DNA of 64,000 nucleotides from Arion vulgaris (Eukaryota; Mollusca; Gastropoda; Stylommatophora; Arionidae). The stretch's first letter is position 1. Every line of letters begins with the position of its first letter. Location: contig CM036767.1 in the NCBI GenBank assembly GCA_020796225.1, forward strand, positions 22,326,927-22,390,926. The letters run 5' to 3'. The notes below the pieces were generated by a model. That model had not been told where the DNA came from, did no database searches, and saw only the letters and a list, made by a program, of their open reading frames with translations. The translations under genes were made by a program, and so were the position numbers. Below are positions 46,253-56,639 of this stretch, piece by piece.

Positions 46253-46572
46253 GATAATGCAAGGGATGATGATGTTGTATATAAGATGGGTTGGTTCATC
46301 GTGGTGAGAAGTCCGGATTGGGTTTCTCGTCTGATGCACATGGTATGGTAGTTACAGAGCAAAGTGGAGCGTACAGGACAACTACTTCTAGTATGAGGAT
46401 GGAGGTTGAGGCCGTTACTGCTGCCCTCCATTGGCTTTCTGCGACTTTACTGGGGGCGTTGTTGTATCTGACTCTCAGTCGATGCCCCACAAGATTCAAA
46501 AGGACAGATTTCGGTATGAGTGGATATCGTCTATAGAAGTTTATAACGTTCTGAGGCTTATATGGATCTACT
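46253..46572 (+). mobile_element. LINE RNase H fragment
   Basis: The plus-strand counterpart of 58640-59080: AYRTTTSSMRMEVEAVTAAL (Glu segment), GVVVSDSQSM (Asp segment) and the block leading to WIYCP appear in broken frames. The final segment is replaced by the 5' region of another LINE at 46590. Confidence 0.75.
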
Positions 46573-46589
46573 GTCCCCACTATTGCCTT

Positions 46590-46880
46590 GTAGTTCCATT
46601 GGGGACAATCAAAGGCTAGCGCAGCAAACCGTACACAAAACTGGACGACAGGCAAACCAAGTGGTTCAAAAAAACGACTGGTAACCTGAGCAGATGACGC
46701 TCAACAACCCGGGAGTAAGGTGTCTAAGGGTATCTACCCTAGAAGAAAATAGCAGCCTGCTACCTTGCTGGTCGGCCGGGGCAGCCCAAGGCTGGCGGAG
46801 AGCGAACCCAGTAAACGCTGGCTAAAATTGGACACATCGCCGAATGATAAGCACCAGAGCTCCAAATGACGCATAAGGGT
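46590..46880 (+). mobile_element. I-like LINE, 5' region fragment
   Basis: Matches 33510-33705: ttggggacaatcaaaggcta, caggcaaaccaag, gagagcgaacccagtaaacg and aagcac-gctccaaat occur in the same order. It contains a longer middle (gatgacgctcaacaacccgg ... ctaccttgctgg) lost from the 33.5-kb copy. Confidence 0.75.
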
Positions 46881-47160
46881 GGGTGCTTTAATTTGCGTTC
46901 CAGTGTCAGATGATTCGCCATTTTTGTATTATAACTGTGTTTATTTAGTGTAGTCTTGATAGTGTAGCTGGGTAGAGGTAAACCTCTATCAAAGAAGATG
47001 TAAGGCCTCCTTCCTCCGCTAGTCTACGGTACATCCTTGGTCAAGGTGGAGTACCCGTTTAGACCCCCGGCAGGGACACATGGAATCCATGGGAGTAGGT
47101 GGTGGATGAGTGAGGGAGCAGTAGACAGAGTGTCAATGGTTATGGTCTCAAAACTCATGA
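46881..47160. other. Unassigned spacer
   Basis: No recognisable frame. The right part already contains decayed copies of the 69-bp unit (gtagacagag near 47128). Confidence 0.4.
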
Positions 47161-47513
47161 CGGTAGACAGAGGATTTCTGTAATAGAGGCAATGGTTACA
47201 GTCATGGACCAGTATGGTCACTGCCAGGAAGGTAGACAGAGGATCTCTGTAATAGAGGCAATGTCAACAGTCATGGACCAGTATGGTCACTGCCAGGAAG
47301 GTAGACAGAGGATCTCTGTAATAGAGACAATGGCAACAGTCATGGACCAGTATGGTCACTGCCAGGAAGGTAGACAGAGGATTTCTGTAATAGAGACAAT
47401 GGCAACAGTCATGGACCAGTATGGTCACTGCCAGGAAGGTAGACAGAGGATTTCTGTAATAGAGGCAATGGCAACAGTCATGGGCCAGTATGGTCACTGC
47501 CAGGATGGAAAGC
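47161..47513. repeat. 69-bp tandem array, in frame
   Basis: Four full and two partial copies of a 69-bp unit: gtagacagaggatttctg, taatagaggcaatggcaac, agtcatggaccagtatgg, tcactgccaggaag. As 69 is 3 x 23, a plus-strand frame (47192-47545) repeats MDQYGHCQEGRQRISVIE. I do not recognise this peptide. It abuts the LINE RT fragment at 47560. Confidence 0.92.
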
Positions 47514-47559
47514 AATGGCAGACTACCTTCCAAGACAATGTCTAGAAAACCCAAACGAT

Positions 47560-48455
47560 AATATGGAATACAACATAATCGAATATATACAGAAAACATC
47601 ATGGGGAATGTTACTGAAGATAGCGGCAAAAAACAATACGATCCTTTTATAATCGGAGGGAGAGAAATACCTGAACTACGATACGCTGACGATACAGTGT
47701 TACTGTCGACATCACAAAAAGGGATGAGAAATTATTTGGAGAAGTGAAAGACAAAAGCGAAAAACAAAATCTATATCTCAATGTGGCAAAAACAAAAATA
47801 ATGACAACAGATAAAACGAACCTGACAAATGATATTTTTATTAATGGAGAAAGTAGAAAATGTGAACAGTTTTGAATATCTTGGTTCACTACTAACAACA
47901 GTTGGAAATGTGATGAAGGAAATTAAAGAAGAACAAACATGGCTTTACACAAAATTAAACAACTAAAACAGTATGGAACAGAACTGATAAGAAAACAAAG
48001 ATCAAAATACTAAGAGCATGCATATTCACAGTGGTAACGTATGGGTGTGAAGCATGGACATTTAATAAAGCAGTGGAAAAACATATAAGTGCTTTTGAAT
48101 ATAAGTGTTACAGAAGAGTCCTTCGTATATCTTGGACAGAGAAAAGAACAAATAGATCTATCCAGAAAGAACTCAAAATCAAAGAAAACTGGCTGATGCT
48201 ACAAATAAGAAAGAGAAAATTGAGATATTTTGGACATATAAAAAGACATGAAGGGCTAGAGAGGACCATCATGGAAGGAGGTATACCGGCAAAGAGATGA
48301 AGAGGAAGACCACGGAGATGATGGATTCAGGATGTGATTGATGGTTTGAACATGACAGCTGCAGAGGCAGGACATCTGGCCTATGCCAGAGAGAAATTCA
48401 GAGGACTGTTGGGGTGGCAAAGTTCTGCTCAGGACAAGCTATTTGATGATGATGA
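47560..48455 (+). mobile_element. LINE fragment, RT palm to 3' end
   Basis: Readable in broken frames: NIYTENIMGNVTEDSG, GGREIPELRYADDTVLLST (catalytic YADD), LNVAKTKIMTTDKTN, NSFEYLGSLLTT, then an open stretch (48031-48300) with VTYGCEAWTFNKAVEKHI, YRRVLRISWTEKRTNRSI, RKRKLRYFGHIKRHEGLER. RGRPRRRWIQDVIDGLNM follows after a stop, and the copy ends in a GATGAT tail. This is the best-preserved RT C-terminus of its family in the window, but at least four frameshifts remain. Confidence 0.88.
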
Positions 48456-48775
48456 GTCTTGATATTGTCTTTCCATCTTTTAGTGTCTTCCTTAGCTCTA
48501 TAACTATTAAATGTTTTAACCATTGTATTTGTTGTCTGTTAATGAATTTGTTGCATGAAGTTATGAACGATTGAATACAAACAGGATAAGCTGTTACAAA
48601 TCACCAGCTTGAGAGGCTTTAATTTCCATTTTTGTGTTGTAATTATTTCCCGAAGTTTGCTTTGCTCGATTGACTATTATATATCAGTTTATTTTTACTT
48701 CCATTGCATTTTGTTAGAAAATTGTGCTTCATGTTTCTTAGTTATCACAATGTTCAATACTTATTTACCTAGATC
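48456..48775. other. Unassigned spacer
   Basis: AT-rich with a plus-strand frame of 122 codons (48609-48977) that runs into the inverted LINE fragment. No motif supports it. Confidence 0.4.
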
Positions 48776-48779
48776 ATCA

Positions 48780-49240
48780 CCAACATCAAGTAGCTTGTCC
48801 CTTCCGGAACTTGGCCCCCATGACAGCAATTTTGAAACACTCCCTGTTCGGTACAAGTTGACCGGTGTCAGTAGCAGTCATTCTCAGATCATCAGTGACA
48901 TCTTGCACCCATTGCCTTCTAGGTCTTCCTATCATTCTTCTTCCAGGCATCATTCCATCCATTATTATTTTCTCTAGGCACTCATGTCGTTTGACGTGTC
49001 CGAAATATTTATGTTTTCCTTGTTTTTATGCTCTATAATAGCCAACTCTTTTTAATATCAAGCTGATGCAGAACAGAAGCATTTGTTCTTTTCTCTATCT
49101 ATGATATTCTAAGTACTCTTCTGCAGCATTTGCATTCAAAGACATTAATGATCTTCTCCACCGCTTTGTCAATGTTCCATGACTTACAACCATATGTTGC
49201 CCAGGGAAAAACGCACTCTTAAACACGTGATTTGTGTTTT
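48780..49240 (-). mobile_element. LINE fragment, RT C-terminus
   Basis: The minus strand repeats the blocks of 48030-48400: ATYGCKSWNIDKAVEKIINV, CCRRVLRIS, then decayed matches to the YFGHIKRHE and RGRPRRRW segments. It lies opposite in orientation to 47560-48455, forming a loose inverted pair with about 300 bases between 3' ends. Confidence 0.8.
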
Positions 49241-49244
49241 TATT

Positions 49245-49490
49245 TACTGCTTGTAAAATATAAATATAGACATGAGACTGCATTTGACTATTGTCACAGA
49301 ACCTAGTTAATCGACAACAGTTTACGCTCATGGAATCCTGAAGAAATTTTGTGAATCAGGATACCGGGACACAGGGAGAAAGTGGACAATATAAATAGTA
49401 GATGTAGTATAAATTCCACTACTTATGAAGTGTATTTGAAAAAAAGTTCTAGAAATCGCATCTTTTTCTGAAGTTGTTAGGCAAGAGGGA
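49245..49490. other. Unassigned spacer
   Basis: Possibly degraded LINE sequence. Nothing recognisable on either strand. Confidence 0.3.
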
Positions 49491-49494
49491 AACC

Positions 49495-49650
49495 ACGAAA
49501 AAGATGATTAGATGACATAGCAGAATCCTGTCAAAGAGCAAAAATAACAATCATCCAAGCCACCAGAAGAGCGCAAGACAAAAACAGAAAACCAAGACAC
49601 TGGGGAACAACCAGGTAGCAGCGTGACGGCAAGAGAAGAAGAAGAAGTTA
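49495..49650 (+). mobile_element. LINE 3' end fragment
   Basis: Contains gacatagcagaatcctgtc, gagcgcaagacaaaaacag, acaaccaggtagcagcgtga and ends in a GAAGAAGAAG tail. The same sequence is found inverted at 12716-12846 and diverged at 10700-10800. Confidence 0.7.
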
Positions 49651-49865
49651 GGCAAAACAGGATAAAAGAAAATAAGAAAATAAAAGAACGGTAACTCTAT
49701 GCAGTGTGCACATACACAAGAATGTTTATGAACATATTATATGTGTGTTTGTGTGTGTGTATACAGATTCCTTAAATAAATGACGATGTACGTATTGAGT
49801 ATAAAAACACGTTGTACATGTGCGTGTGTGTTTATGTGCAGAATAAGATTTGTCACTGTCTAGAT

Positions 49866-50524
49866 CATAGGCTCCCAAAGTGGACGGTACCACCCCCAGT
49901 GGACGCTGAAGCTTCTAGGAGGGCGCTAGTGGATTCAGAAGCATTGGGGGCGTTCAGGCGATTAGGGGTCAGTGGCTCCTTAAAGAAGAAATTAATAATA
50001 TATATTTTAAAATAAATTATTTTCGTGGTTTTTAAAATTTAATAATCATTTAAAATGTGAATTTAAAATTTAATTCATCTTATGCCCGTCTTACACGATT
50101 CATTTGTTCATCAATTTTCTATTTCATGTATATAATCATTTAAAATTGACCATGTATGACATAAATATATATATATCAATTTTCTATATAAAGAGAAAAT
50201 AGAGCCTGTATATATATGTGGGTGGGGGGTGTCGGCAAACTGTTATAATGGGGAGGGGGGGTTACAAAGTTTATGTCGTGCAAAGTGGGCGGTGGGGGGA
50301 GTTACAAAGTTTAGGTCGTGCAAAGTGGGCGGTGGTGGGGAGTTACAAAGTTTATGTCGTGCAAAGTGGGCGGTGGTGGGGGAGTTACAAAGTTTATGTT
50401 GTGCAAAGTGGGCGTTGGTGGGGAGTTACAAAGTTTATGTCGTGCAAAGTGGGCGGTGGTGGGGAGTTACAAAGTTTATGTCGTGCAAAGTGGGCGGTGG
50501 ACCGAAAACATTTGGGAACCTATG
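49866..50524. mobile_element. Non-autonomous hAT-like element
   Basis: The left end cataggctcccaaagtgg and the right end, read inward, cataggttcccaaatg are terminal inverted repeats of the CA-GG-TCCCAAA type typical of hAT elements. They are flanked by an 8-bp target duplication, gtctagat (49858-49865) and gtctagac (50525-50532), one mismatch; 8 bp is the hAT length. The 659-bp element has no transposase. Inside are an AT-rich segment and a 41-bp tandem array. Confidence 0.78.
50262..50502. repeat. 41-bp tandem array inside the hAT-like element
   Basis: About six copies of gagttacaaagtttatg, tcgtgcaaagtgggcgg, tggtggg. G-rich tracts vary in length. Its last unit runs into the right terminal repeat. 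Confidence 0.92.
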
Positions 50525-50532
50525 GTCTAGAC

Positions 50533-50699
50533 CCATACTTGTAAATTGCTTGCGGCATCCACTGCACAGAGCCATTGCTGTCAATAAGACATAGTGCATC
50601 TCTCCTCTCTGCAAGTCTTAAATCAGCGCTGTGAAAAGAGACAGAAAAACAAAGAATATTGAATAAATCTTGGTTTATCTATTAACACATTGTTTACCA
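50533..50699. other. Unassigned spacer
   Basis: Short unique stretch between the hAT-like element and the SINE-head array. Confidence 0.4.
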
Positions 50700-51308
50700 A
50701 GTGTTTGGGAGTGTGGGTGTGGGGTGGGGAGTCTAATTGAGGAAATCATTTGTCTGTCGGACTGGAGGTTGTGGTGTGTGGGAGTGTGGGGGAGAGTCTA
50801 ATTGAGGAAGTGGTTAAATCATTTGTCTGTCGGACTGAAGGTTGTGGTGTGTGGGGGTGGGGGGGAGAGTCTAATTGAGGAAGTGGTTAAATCATTTGTC
50901 TGTCGGACTGAAGGTTGTGGTGGGTGGGGGGGGGGTGGGGAGTCTAATTGAGGAAGTGGTTAAATCATTTGTCTGTCGGACTGAAGGTTGTGGTGTGGAG
51001 TGTGTGGGGAGAGTCTAATTGAGGAAGTGGTTAAATCATTTGTCTGTCGGACTGAAGGTTGTGGTGTGTGGGAGTGTGGGGGGAGAGTCTAATTGAGGAA
51101 GTGGTTAAATCATTTGTCTGTCGGACTGAAGGTTGTGGTGTGTGGGGTGGGGGTGGGGAGTCTAATTGAGGAAGTGGTTAAATCATTTGTCTGTCGGACT
51201 GAAGGTTGTGGTGGTGGGGTGGGGGTGGGAGTCTAATTGAGGAAGTGGTTAAATCATTTGTCTGTCGTACTGGAGGTTGTGGTGTGTGGGTGTGTGGGGT
51301 GGGGGAGA
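50700..51308. repeat. Tandem array of SINE family A heads
   Basis: Eight or so copies of a 68-85 bp unit: gtctaattgaggaagtgg, ttaaatcatttgtctgtc, ggactgaaggttgtgg and a GT-rich linker of variable length. The first three blocks are the tRNA-like head of the SINE at 51309, from its 5' end through the A-box region (tgaggaagtgg) to just before the B box. The B box itself is absent from every array unit. Confidence 0.92.
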
Positions 51309-51540
51309 GTCTAATTGAGGAAGTGGTTAAATCATTTGTCTGTCGGACTGGAGGTTGTGGGTTCGAGTCCGGACCAAGAAACGTGCAATTTTTACATGAG
51401 ATCCCTAGCATTCTTGCTGGAGCTACGGAGTTCGTGCTTTGTGCAATGCTCTCGGCTGATGATATATGCCATCTCTGCTGACAGGGACAGAGCCAAATGG
51501 GGAAACCCGGTGCAATGGGATCAATCCTTCACCTTTAGAT
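51309..51540 (+). mobile_element. tRNA-derived SINE, family A, copy 3
   Basis: Complete SINE following the head array. A-box region tgaggaagtgg, B box ggttcgagtcc (51360-51370), then the family body cttgctggagctacggag, gctctcggctg, agagccaaatgggg and tcaatccttcacc. The head is diverged from copies at 21476 and 62335. Confidence 0.88.
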
Positions 51541-51639
51541 TAGATTTTTGTTATCAAGTGCCTCCATGTAGCTGGGTTTTTTTTTCTAGCTATGTGCATC
51601 AAACTGTTCTCTTATTGTTTTCCATTGTGCTCGAAACCT

Positions 51640-52026
51640 TGCCAAGAGAAACCTTGCCAGAAACCTTGCCGAGAAACCTTGCGAGAAACCTTGCCGAGAC
51701 TGCGAAACCTTGCCGAGAAACCTGCGAGAAACCTTGCCGAGAAACCTTGCCGAGAAACTGCGAGAAACCTGGAGAAACCTTGCCGAGAAACCTTGCCGAG
51801 AAACCTTGCCGAGAAACCTTGCAGAGAAACCTTGCCGAGAAACCTTGCCGAGAAACCTGCCTGAGAAACCTTGCGAGAAACCTGCCGAGAAATCTTGCCG
51901 AGAAACCTTGCCGAGAAACCTTGCCGAGAAACCTTGCCGAGAAACCTTGCCGAGAAACCTTGCCGAGAAACCTTGCCGAGAAACCTTGCCCAGAAACCTT
52001 GCCGAGAAACCTTGCCCAGAAACCTT
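51640..52026. repeat. 13-bp tandem array
   Basis: About 30 copies of cgagaaaccttgc with scattered one- to three-base losses. Open frames on both strands (for example RNLAEKPCRETLP) are products of the 39-nt frame period and not genes. Confidence 0.96.
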
Positions 52027-52154
52027 GAACATGAAGCTGGAGGAGGCGTGAGAACGTGCTAAAGACAGTTGTTCAGGAGGGCTGTGATGAAAGCCATCTT
52101 CAGGAAGGGACATGCTACTTGATAATGAAGTAATTTTGAAATAAAATCTTTCAT

Positions 52155-54190
52155 TTTAATTAAAGTCATCAATATTTCTTTAGTAACTGACGACTCTCAT
52201 TACTATATCATCAATATTTCTTTAGTACCTGGCGAGTCTCATTACTATATCATCAATATTTCTTTAGTACCTGGCGACTCTCATTACTATATCATCAATA
52301 TTTCTTTAGTACCTGGCGAGTCTCATTACTATATCATCAATATTTCTTTAGTAACTGACGACTCTCATTACTATATCATCAATATTTCTTTAGTAACTGA
52401 CGACTCTCATTACTATATCATCAATATTGCTTTAGTACCTGGCGACTCTCATTACTATATCATCAATATTTCTTTAGCACCTGTCGACTCTTAATACACA
52501 AATAAGACAAGAGACCAAGCAAGAAAATGTATCAAATTTTATAAGAAAGCGCCGCTGGAACTACATCGGCCACACACTTAGAATGGATGAGAGAAGACTC
52601 CCTTACCAATTCCTCATATGGACACCAGAGGGAAAAAGAACACGAGGAAGACCAAGAGAGACTCTGCGTAGAACCATCACCAGAGAAAGCTCAACGATGG
52701 GCCTAGTAAACATTAAAGACTTAAAACAAATAGCAACGAACCGCGAGACATGGAGAGCTATGACCTCTGCCCTATGCGCCGCCCACAGGCCCAAGAGGAA
52801 AGAATAACTAACTAACCTGTCGACTCTCATTACTATATCATCAATATTTCTTTAGCACCTGTCGACTCTCATTACTATATCATCAATATTTCTTCAGTAA
52901 CTGACGACTCTCATTACTATATCATCAATATTTCTTTAGTAACTGACGACTCTCATTACTATATCATCAATATTGCTTTAGTACCTGGCGAATCTCATTA
53001 CTATATCATCAATATTTCTTTAGCACCTGGCGAATCTCATTACTATATCATCAATATTGCTTTAGTACCTGACGACTCATTACTATATCATCAATATTGC
53101 TTTAGTACCTGGCGACTCTCATTACTATATCATCAATATTGCGTTAGAACCTGGCGAATCTCATTACTATATCATCAATATTGCTTTAGCACCTGGCGAA
53201 TCTCATTACTATATCATCAATATTGCTTTAGCACCTGGCTACTCTCATTACTATATCATCAATATTTCTTTAGCACCTGTCGACTCTCATTACTATATCA
53301 TCAATATTTCTTTAGCACCTGTCAACTCTCATTACTATATCATCAATATTTCTTTAGTAACTGACGACTCTCATTACTATATCATCAATATTTCTTTAGT
53401 AACTGACGACTCTCATTACTATATCATCAATATTGCTTTAGTACCTGGCGAATCTCATTACTATATCATCAATATTTCTTTAGCACCTGGCGAATCTCAT
53501 TACTATATCATCAATATTGCTTTAGTACCGACGACTCATTACTATATCATCAATATTACTTTAGTACCTGGCGACTCTCATTACTATATCATCAATATTG
53601 CTTTAGAACCTGGCGAATCTCATTACTATATCATCAATATTGCTTTAGCACCTGGCGAATCTCATTACTATATCATCAATATTGCTTTAGCACATGGCTA
53701 CTCTCATTACTATATCATCAATATTTCTTTAGCACATGGCGACTCTCATTACTATATCATCAATATTTCTTCAACAACTGACGACTCTCATTACTATATC
53801 ATCAATATTTCTTTAGCACCTGGCGACTCTCATTACTATATCATCAATATTTCTTTAGTAACTGAGGACTCTCATTACTATATCATCAATATTTCTTTAG
53901 CACCTGGCGACTCTCATTACTATATCATCAATATTTCTTTAGTACCTGGCGACTCTCATTACTATATCATCAATATTTCTTTAGTACCTGGCGACTCTCA
54001 TTACTATATCATCAATATTTCTTTAGTAACTGACGACTCTCATTACTATATCATTACTATATCATCAATATTTCTTTAGTACCTGGCGACTCTCATTACT
54101 ATATAAATATCACTTTAGCACCTGGCGACTCTCATTACTTTAGCACCTGGCGACTCTCATTACTTTAGCACCTGACGACTCTCATTACTT
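52155..54190. repeat. 42-bp tandem array with higher-order structure
   Basis: About 40 copies of tttctttagtacctggcg, actctcattactatatc, atcaata. Variants (gtaactgacg, gcacctgtcg, gctttagaacc) occur in a repeated order. A unit lacking three bases (gacgactcat) occurs at 53071 and 53530, and the units around both follow the same sequence, giving a block duplication of about 459 bp (11 units). It is interrupted by a LINE insertion at 52492-52814. The last units decay from about 54045. Confidence 0.95.
52492..52814 (+). mobile_element. 5'-truncated LINE insertion inside the 42-bp array
   Basis: Codes, in one open frame from about 52499 to a stop at 52807, for the end of a LINE RT: RKRRWNYIGHTLRMDERRL, EGKRTRGRPRETLRR and then ETWRAMTSALCAAHRPKRKE. 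The stop is followed at once by a ctaactaac tail. The 13-bp sequence acctgtcgactct flanks it (52479-52491 and 52815-52827). The intact frame suggests it is the youngest LINE insertion in the window. Confidence 0.88.
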
Positions 54191-54214
54191 TTTGCTTGGA
54201 AATATGAAACGGTC

Positions 54215-54470
54215 TTCTTCTTTTTCTTCGTCATACTCTGCATATCGACAACTTGTTAATCACTCTGTGTGATCGGCATGTGATCTGAGCTTAAGAGCGA
54301 TTTACGTTGTGCCAGTTATACACCTACAAGTAGGCCAGCACATTCGATTTCTGCGACTCTTTTTATTTACTAGGGCAGCTTCCCTAGGCCCCTACCTCAG
54401 CCGCCTCTTACGACATACCTTGTTGGTCGCAATGGTACTATTCTTTGCTTCCCTTGCAGGCTCCAGGATC
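54215..54470 (+). mobile_element. Interspersed repeat family E, copy 3
   Basis: Begins with a CTTCTTC-rich end and continues tcactctgtgtgatc, gcgatttacgttgtgcc, aagtaggccagcac, ttcgatttctgcgactc, ctaggcccctacctcag and gccgcctcttacgacat. The end overlaps the conserved blocks of 17180 and 63480; the middle matches the inverted copy at 22310. Confidence 0.65.
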
Positions 54471-54484
54471 ACATAGACAGAAAC

Positions 54485-55275
54485 TTCCTCATATATTGCT
54501 AAATGCAGTTTTTGTAATTCATATTGCTAAATACAGTTTTTGTAATTCATATTGCTAAATGCAGTTTTTGTAATTCATATTGCTAAATACAGTTTTTGTA
54601 ATTCATATTTTTGCTAAATGCAGTTTTTGCAATTCATATTGCTAAATGCAGTTTTTGTAATTCATATTGCTAAATGCAGTTTTTGCAATTCATATTGCTA
54701 AATACAGTTTTTGTAATTCATATTGCTAAATGCAGTTTTTGCAATTCATATTGCTAAATGCAGTTTTGTAATTCATATTGCTAAATGCAGTTTTGCTAAT
54801 TCATATTGCTAAATACAGTTTTTGTAATTCATATTGCTAAATGCAGTTTTTGCAATTCATATTGCTAAATGCAGTTTTTGCAATTCATATTGCTAAATGC
54901 AGTTTTTGCAATTCATATTGCTAAATGCAGTTTTTGCAATTCATATTGCTAAATGCAGTTTTTGTAATTCATATTGCTAAATGCAGTTTTTGTAATTCAT
55001 ATTCTAAATTTTAGTTTTCTTAATTCAATATTCACCAAAAAGTTTTATTAATTGCTATTGTAAATGCAGTTTTTGCAATTCCTATTGCTAAATACAGTTT
55101 TGTAATTCATATTGCTAAATGCAGTTTTGCAATTCATATTGCTAAATGCAGTTTTGCAATTCATATTGCTAATGCAGTTTTGCAATTCATATTGCTAAAT
55201 GCAGTTTTTGTAATTCATATTGCTAAATGCAGTTTTTGTAATTCATATTGCTAAATGCAGTTTTTGTAATTCATA
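54485..55275. repeat. 28-bp tandem array
   Basis: About 28 copies of ttcatattgctaaatg followed by cagtttttgtaa, with t/c alternation (gtaat or gcaat) and a decayed patch at 55005-55080. Confidence 0.95.
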
Positions 55276-55574
55276 TTCTATTTACGATTTTAGTTTCATA
55301 ACTTTCATTATATCAATAATTTCACCAAAAAAAAAGATGTTTATTAAAATTGTGATTTGGGAAAAATAAATGATATATTTCCCTGTTTATGACAGAACTT
55401 GAGATTATAGACGAAAGAACAGTTGAACATCTTAGAATTGCTTTAGATATCTTCATTGACACATACAATGTCATATGACCCATAATAAAGAGCAGTATAA
55501 TGAGATTATATGTCATTATTATACCACAGGCAGGGCTGCAAGAAAAAAAAGCAAAAGACATTACTCCACAACAT
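55276..55574. other. Unassigned AT-rich spacer
   Basis: A 79-codon minus-strand frame has two hydrophobic stretches but no family resemblance. Not called. Confidence 0.35.
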
Positions 55575-56065
55575 CACATTCAATCTGACACCATTTCACA
55601 CTTTATAATACATTCAATCTGACACCATTTCACACTTTATAATACATTCAATCTGACACCATTTCACACTTTATAATACATTCAATCTGACACCATTTCA
55701 CACTTTATAATACATTCAATCTGACACCATTTCACACTTTAAATCACAATGAATTTCCGTTTCACACTTTTATAAAACAGTTGAACATCTGAATCTTTAT
55801 TCTCATTTATAATACATTCAAACTGACCCATTTACAGTATAATAATTATATTCAATCTAACACCATTTCAGACTTACTAAATCACATTCAATCTGACACC
55901 ATTTCACACTTTATAATACATTCAATCTGACACCATTTCACACTTTATAATACATTCAATCTGACACCATTTCACACTTTATAATACATTCAATCTGACA
56001 CCATTTCACACTTTATAATACATTCAAACAGACACCATTTCACACTTTATAATACATTCAAACAG
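55575..56065. repeat. 34-bp tandem array
   Basis: About 13 copies of cattcaatctgacacc, atttcacactttataata, with a decayed centre at 55740-55880. Confidence 0.95.
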
Positions 56066-56214
56066 AGTAATTGATTGATTAATTGATAGGACCATCATCA
56101 TTGCACTTCGGTGAGTGCTCCGATCTCTTACCTACACATTCAGATTCAGCGGCCGTGCACGAACTCCGTAGCACAGGCCAGGGTCCCAGATGAAATTTAG
56201 AAGATTTGTGGGGT

Positions 56215-56330
56215 TAAAGGCGCAAGAAAACAACGGCGCGCCAGGATTAGTGAGCTGGCACTTATCCCCTGCCCTCACCTCCACTTGATGACCCTGGTAA
56301 CAGACGGTAGTTCCGGTCTGGCTAAGAGGG
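56215..56330 (+). mobile_element. SINE family C, 3' body only
   Basis: Shares cgccaggattagtga, ctgccctcacctccac, gatgaccctgg and cggttccggtctggc-type blocks with 32300-32410. No tRNA-like head is readable in front, so the copy is 5' truncated. The stretch 56066-56214 shows nothing clear. Confidence 0.65.
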
Positions 56331-56399
56331 CAGGTGCCGTGGGTAAGCTACTCTGGGGCAAGTAGAGATGCAAAGGTAGTCACGCTAGATGTGATCCGC

Positions 56400-56600
56400 T
56401 CGCCCGCCTGCCCAGCGTGTTCGTAGCGCGTTGGGCTGCGGGTGACTAACCCTCTGTGAGTGCGGGTTCAATTTCTCGGGCTGGCAGAAAAGCCACAGGT
56501 TCCCCAGAATCACGGTGTTCGTGGCACCGAACCGAAGGGTTACGATGTCAATGGCACCGAGCGGAAGAGCTGAAAGCTCAAGTGCTTCTGGATCGAATAG
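56400..56600 (+). mobile_element. tRNA-derived SINE, family B, copy 2
   Basis: Best-preserved copy: A-box region tagcgcgttggg near 56414, B box gggttcaatttc near 56463, body ggtgttcgtggcaccgaacc, gcggaagagctgaaagctca, end gcttctggatcg with a short A-rich tail. Confidence 0.88.
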
Positions 56601-56639
56601 AAACAAAAATATGATCCACTCGCAACTCAGACGAGCGAA

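Noticed and set aside
50218..50594. Repeated peptide SLCRAKWAV
   Set aside because: Translation of the 41-bp array inside the hAT-like element.
51586..52113. Arginine/glutamate-rich repeat frames on both strands
   Set aside because: Translation of the 13-bp array.
55322..55561. 79-residue minus-strand frame with hydrophobic segments
   Set aside because: No family resemblance, AT-rich spacer between arrays.
54485..56065. CRISPR-like regular repeats
   Set aside because: Units are head-to-tail with no spacers of unique sequence, and the context is eukaryotic.
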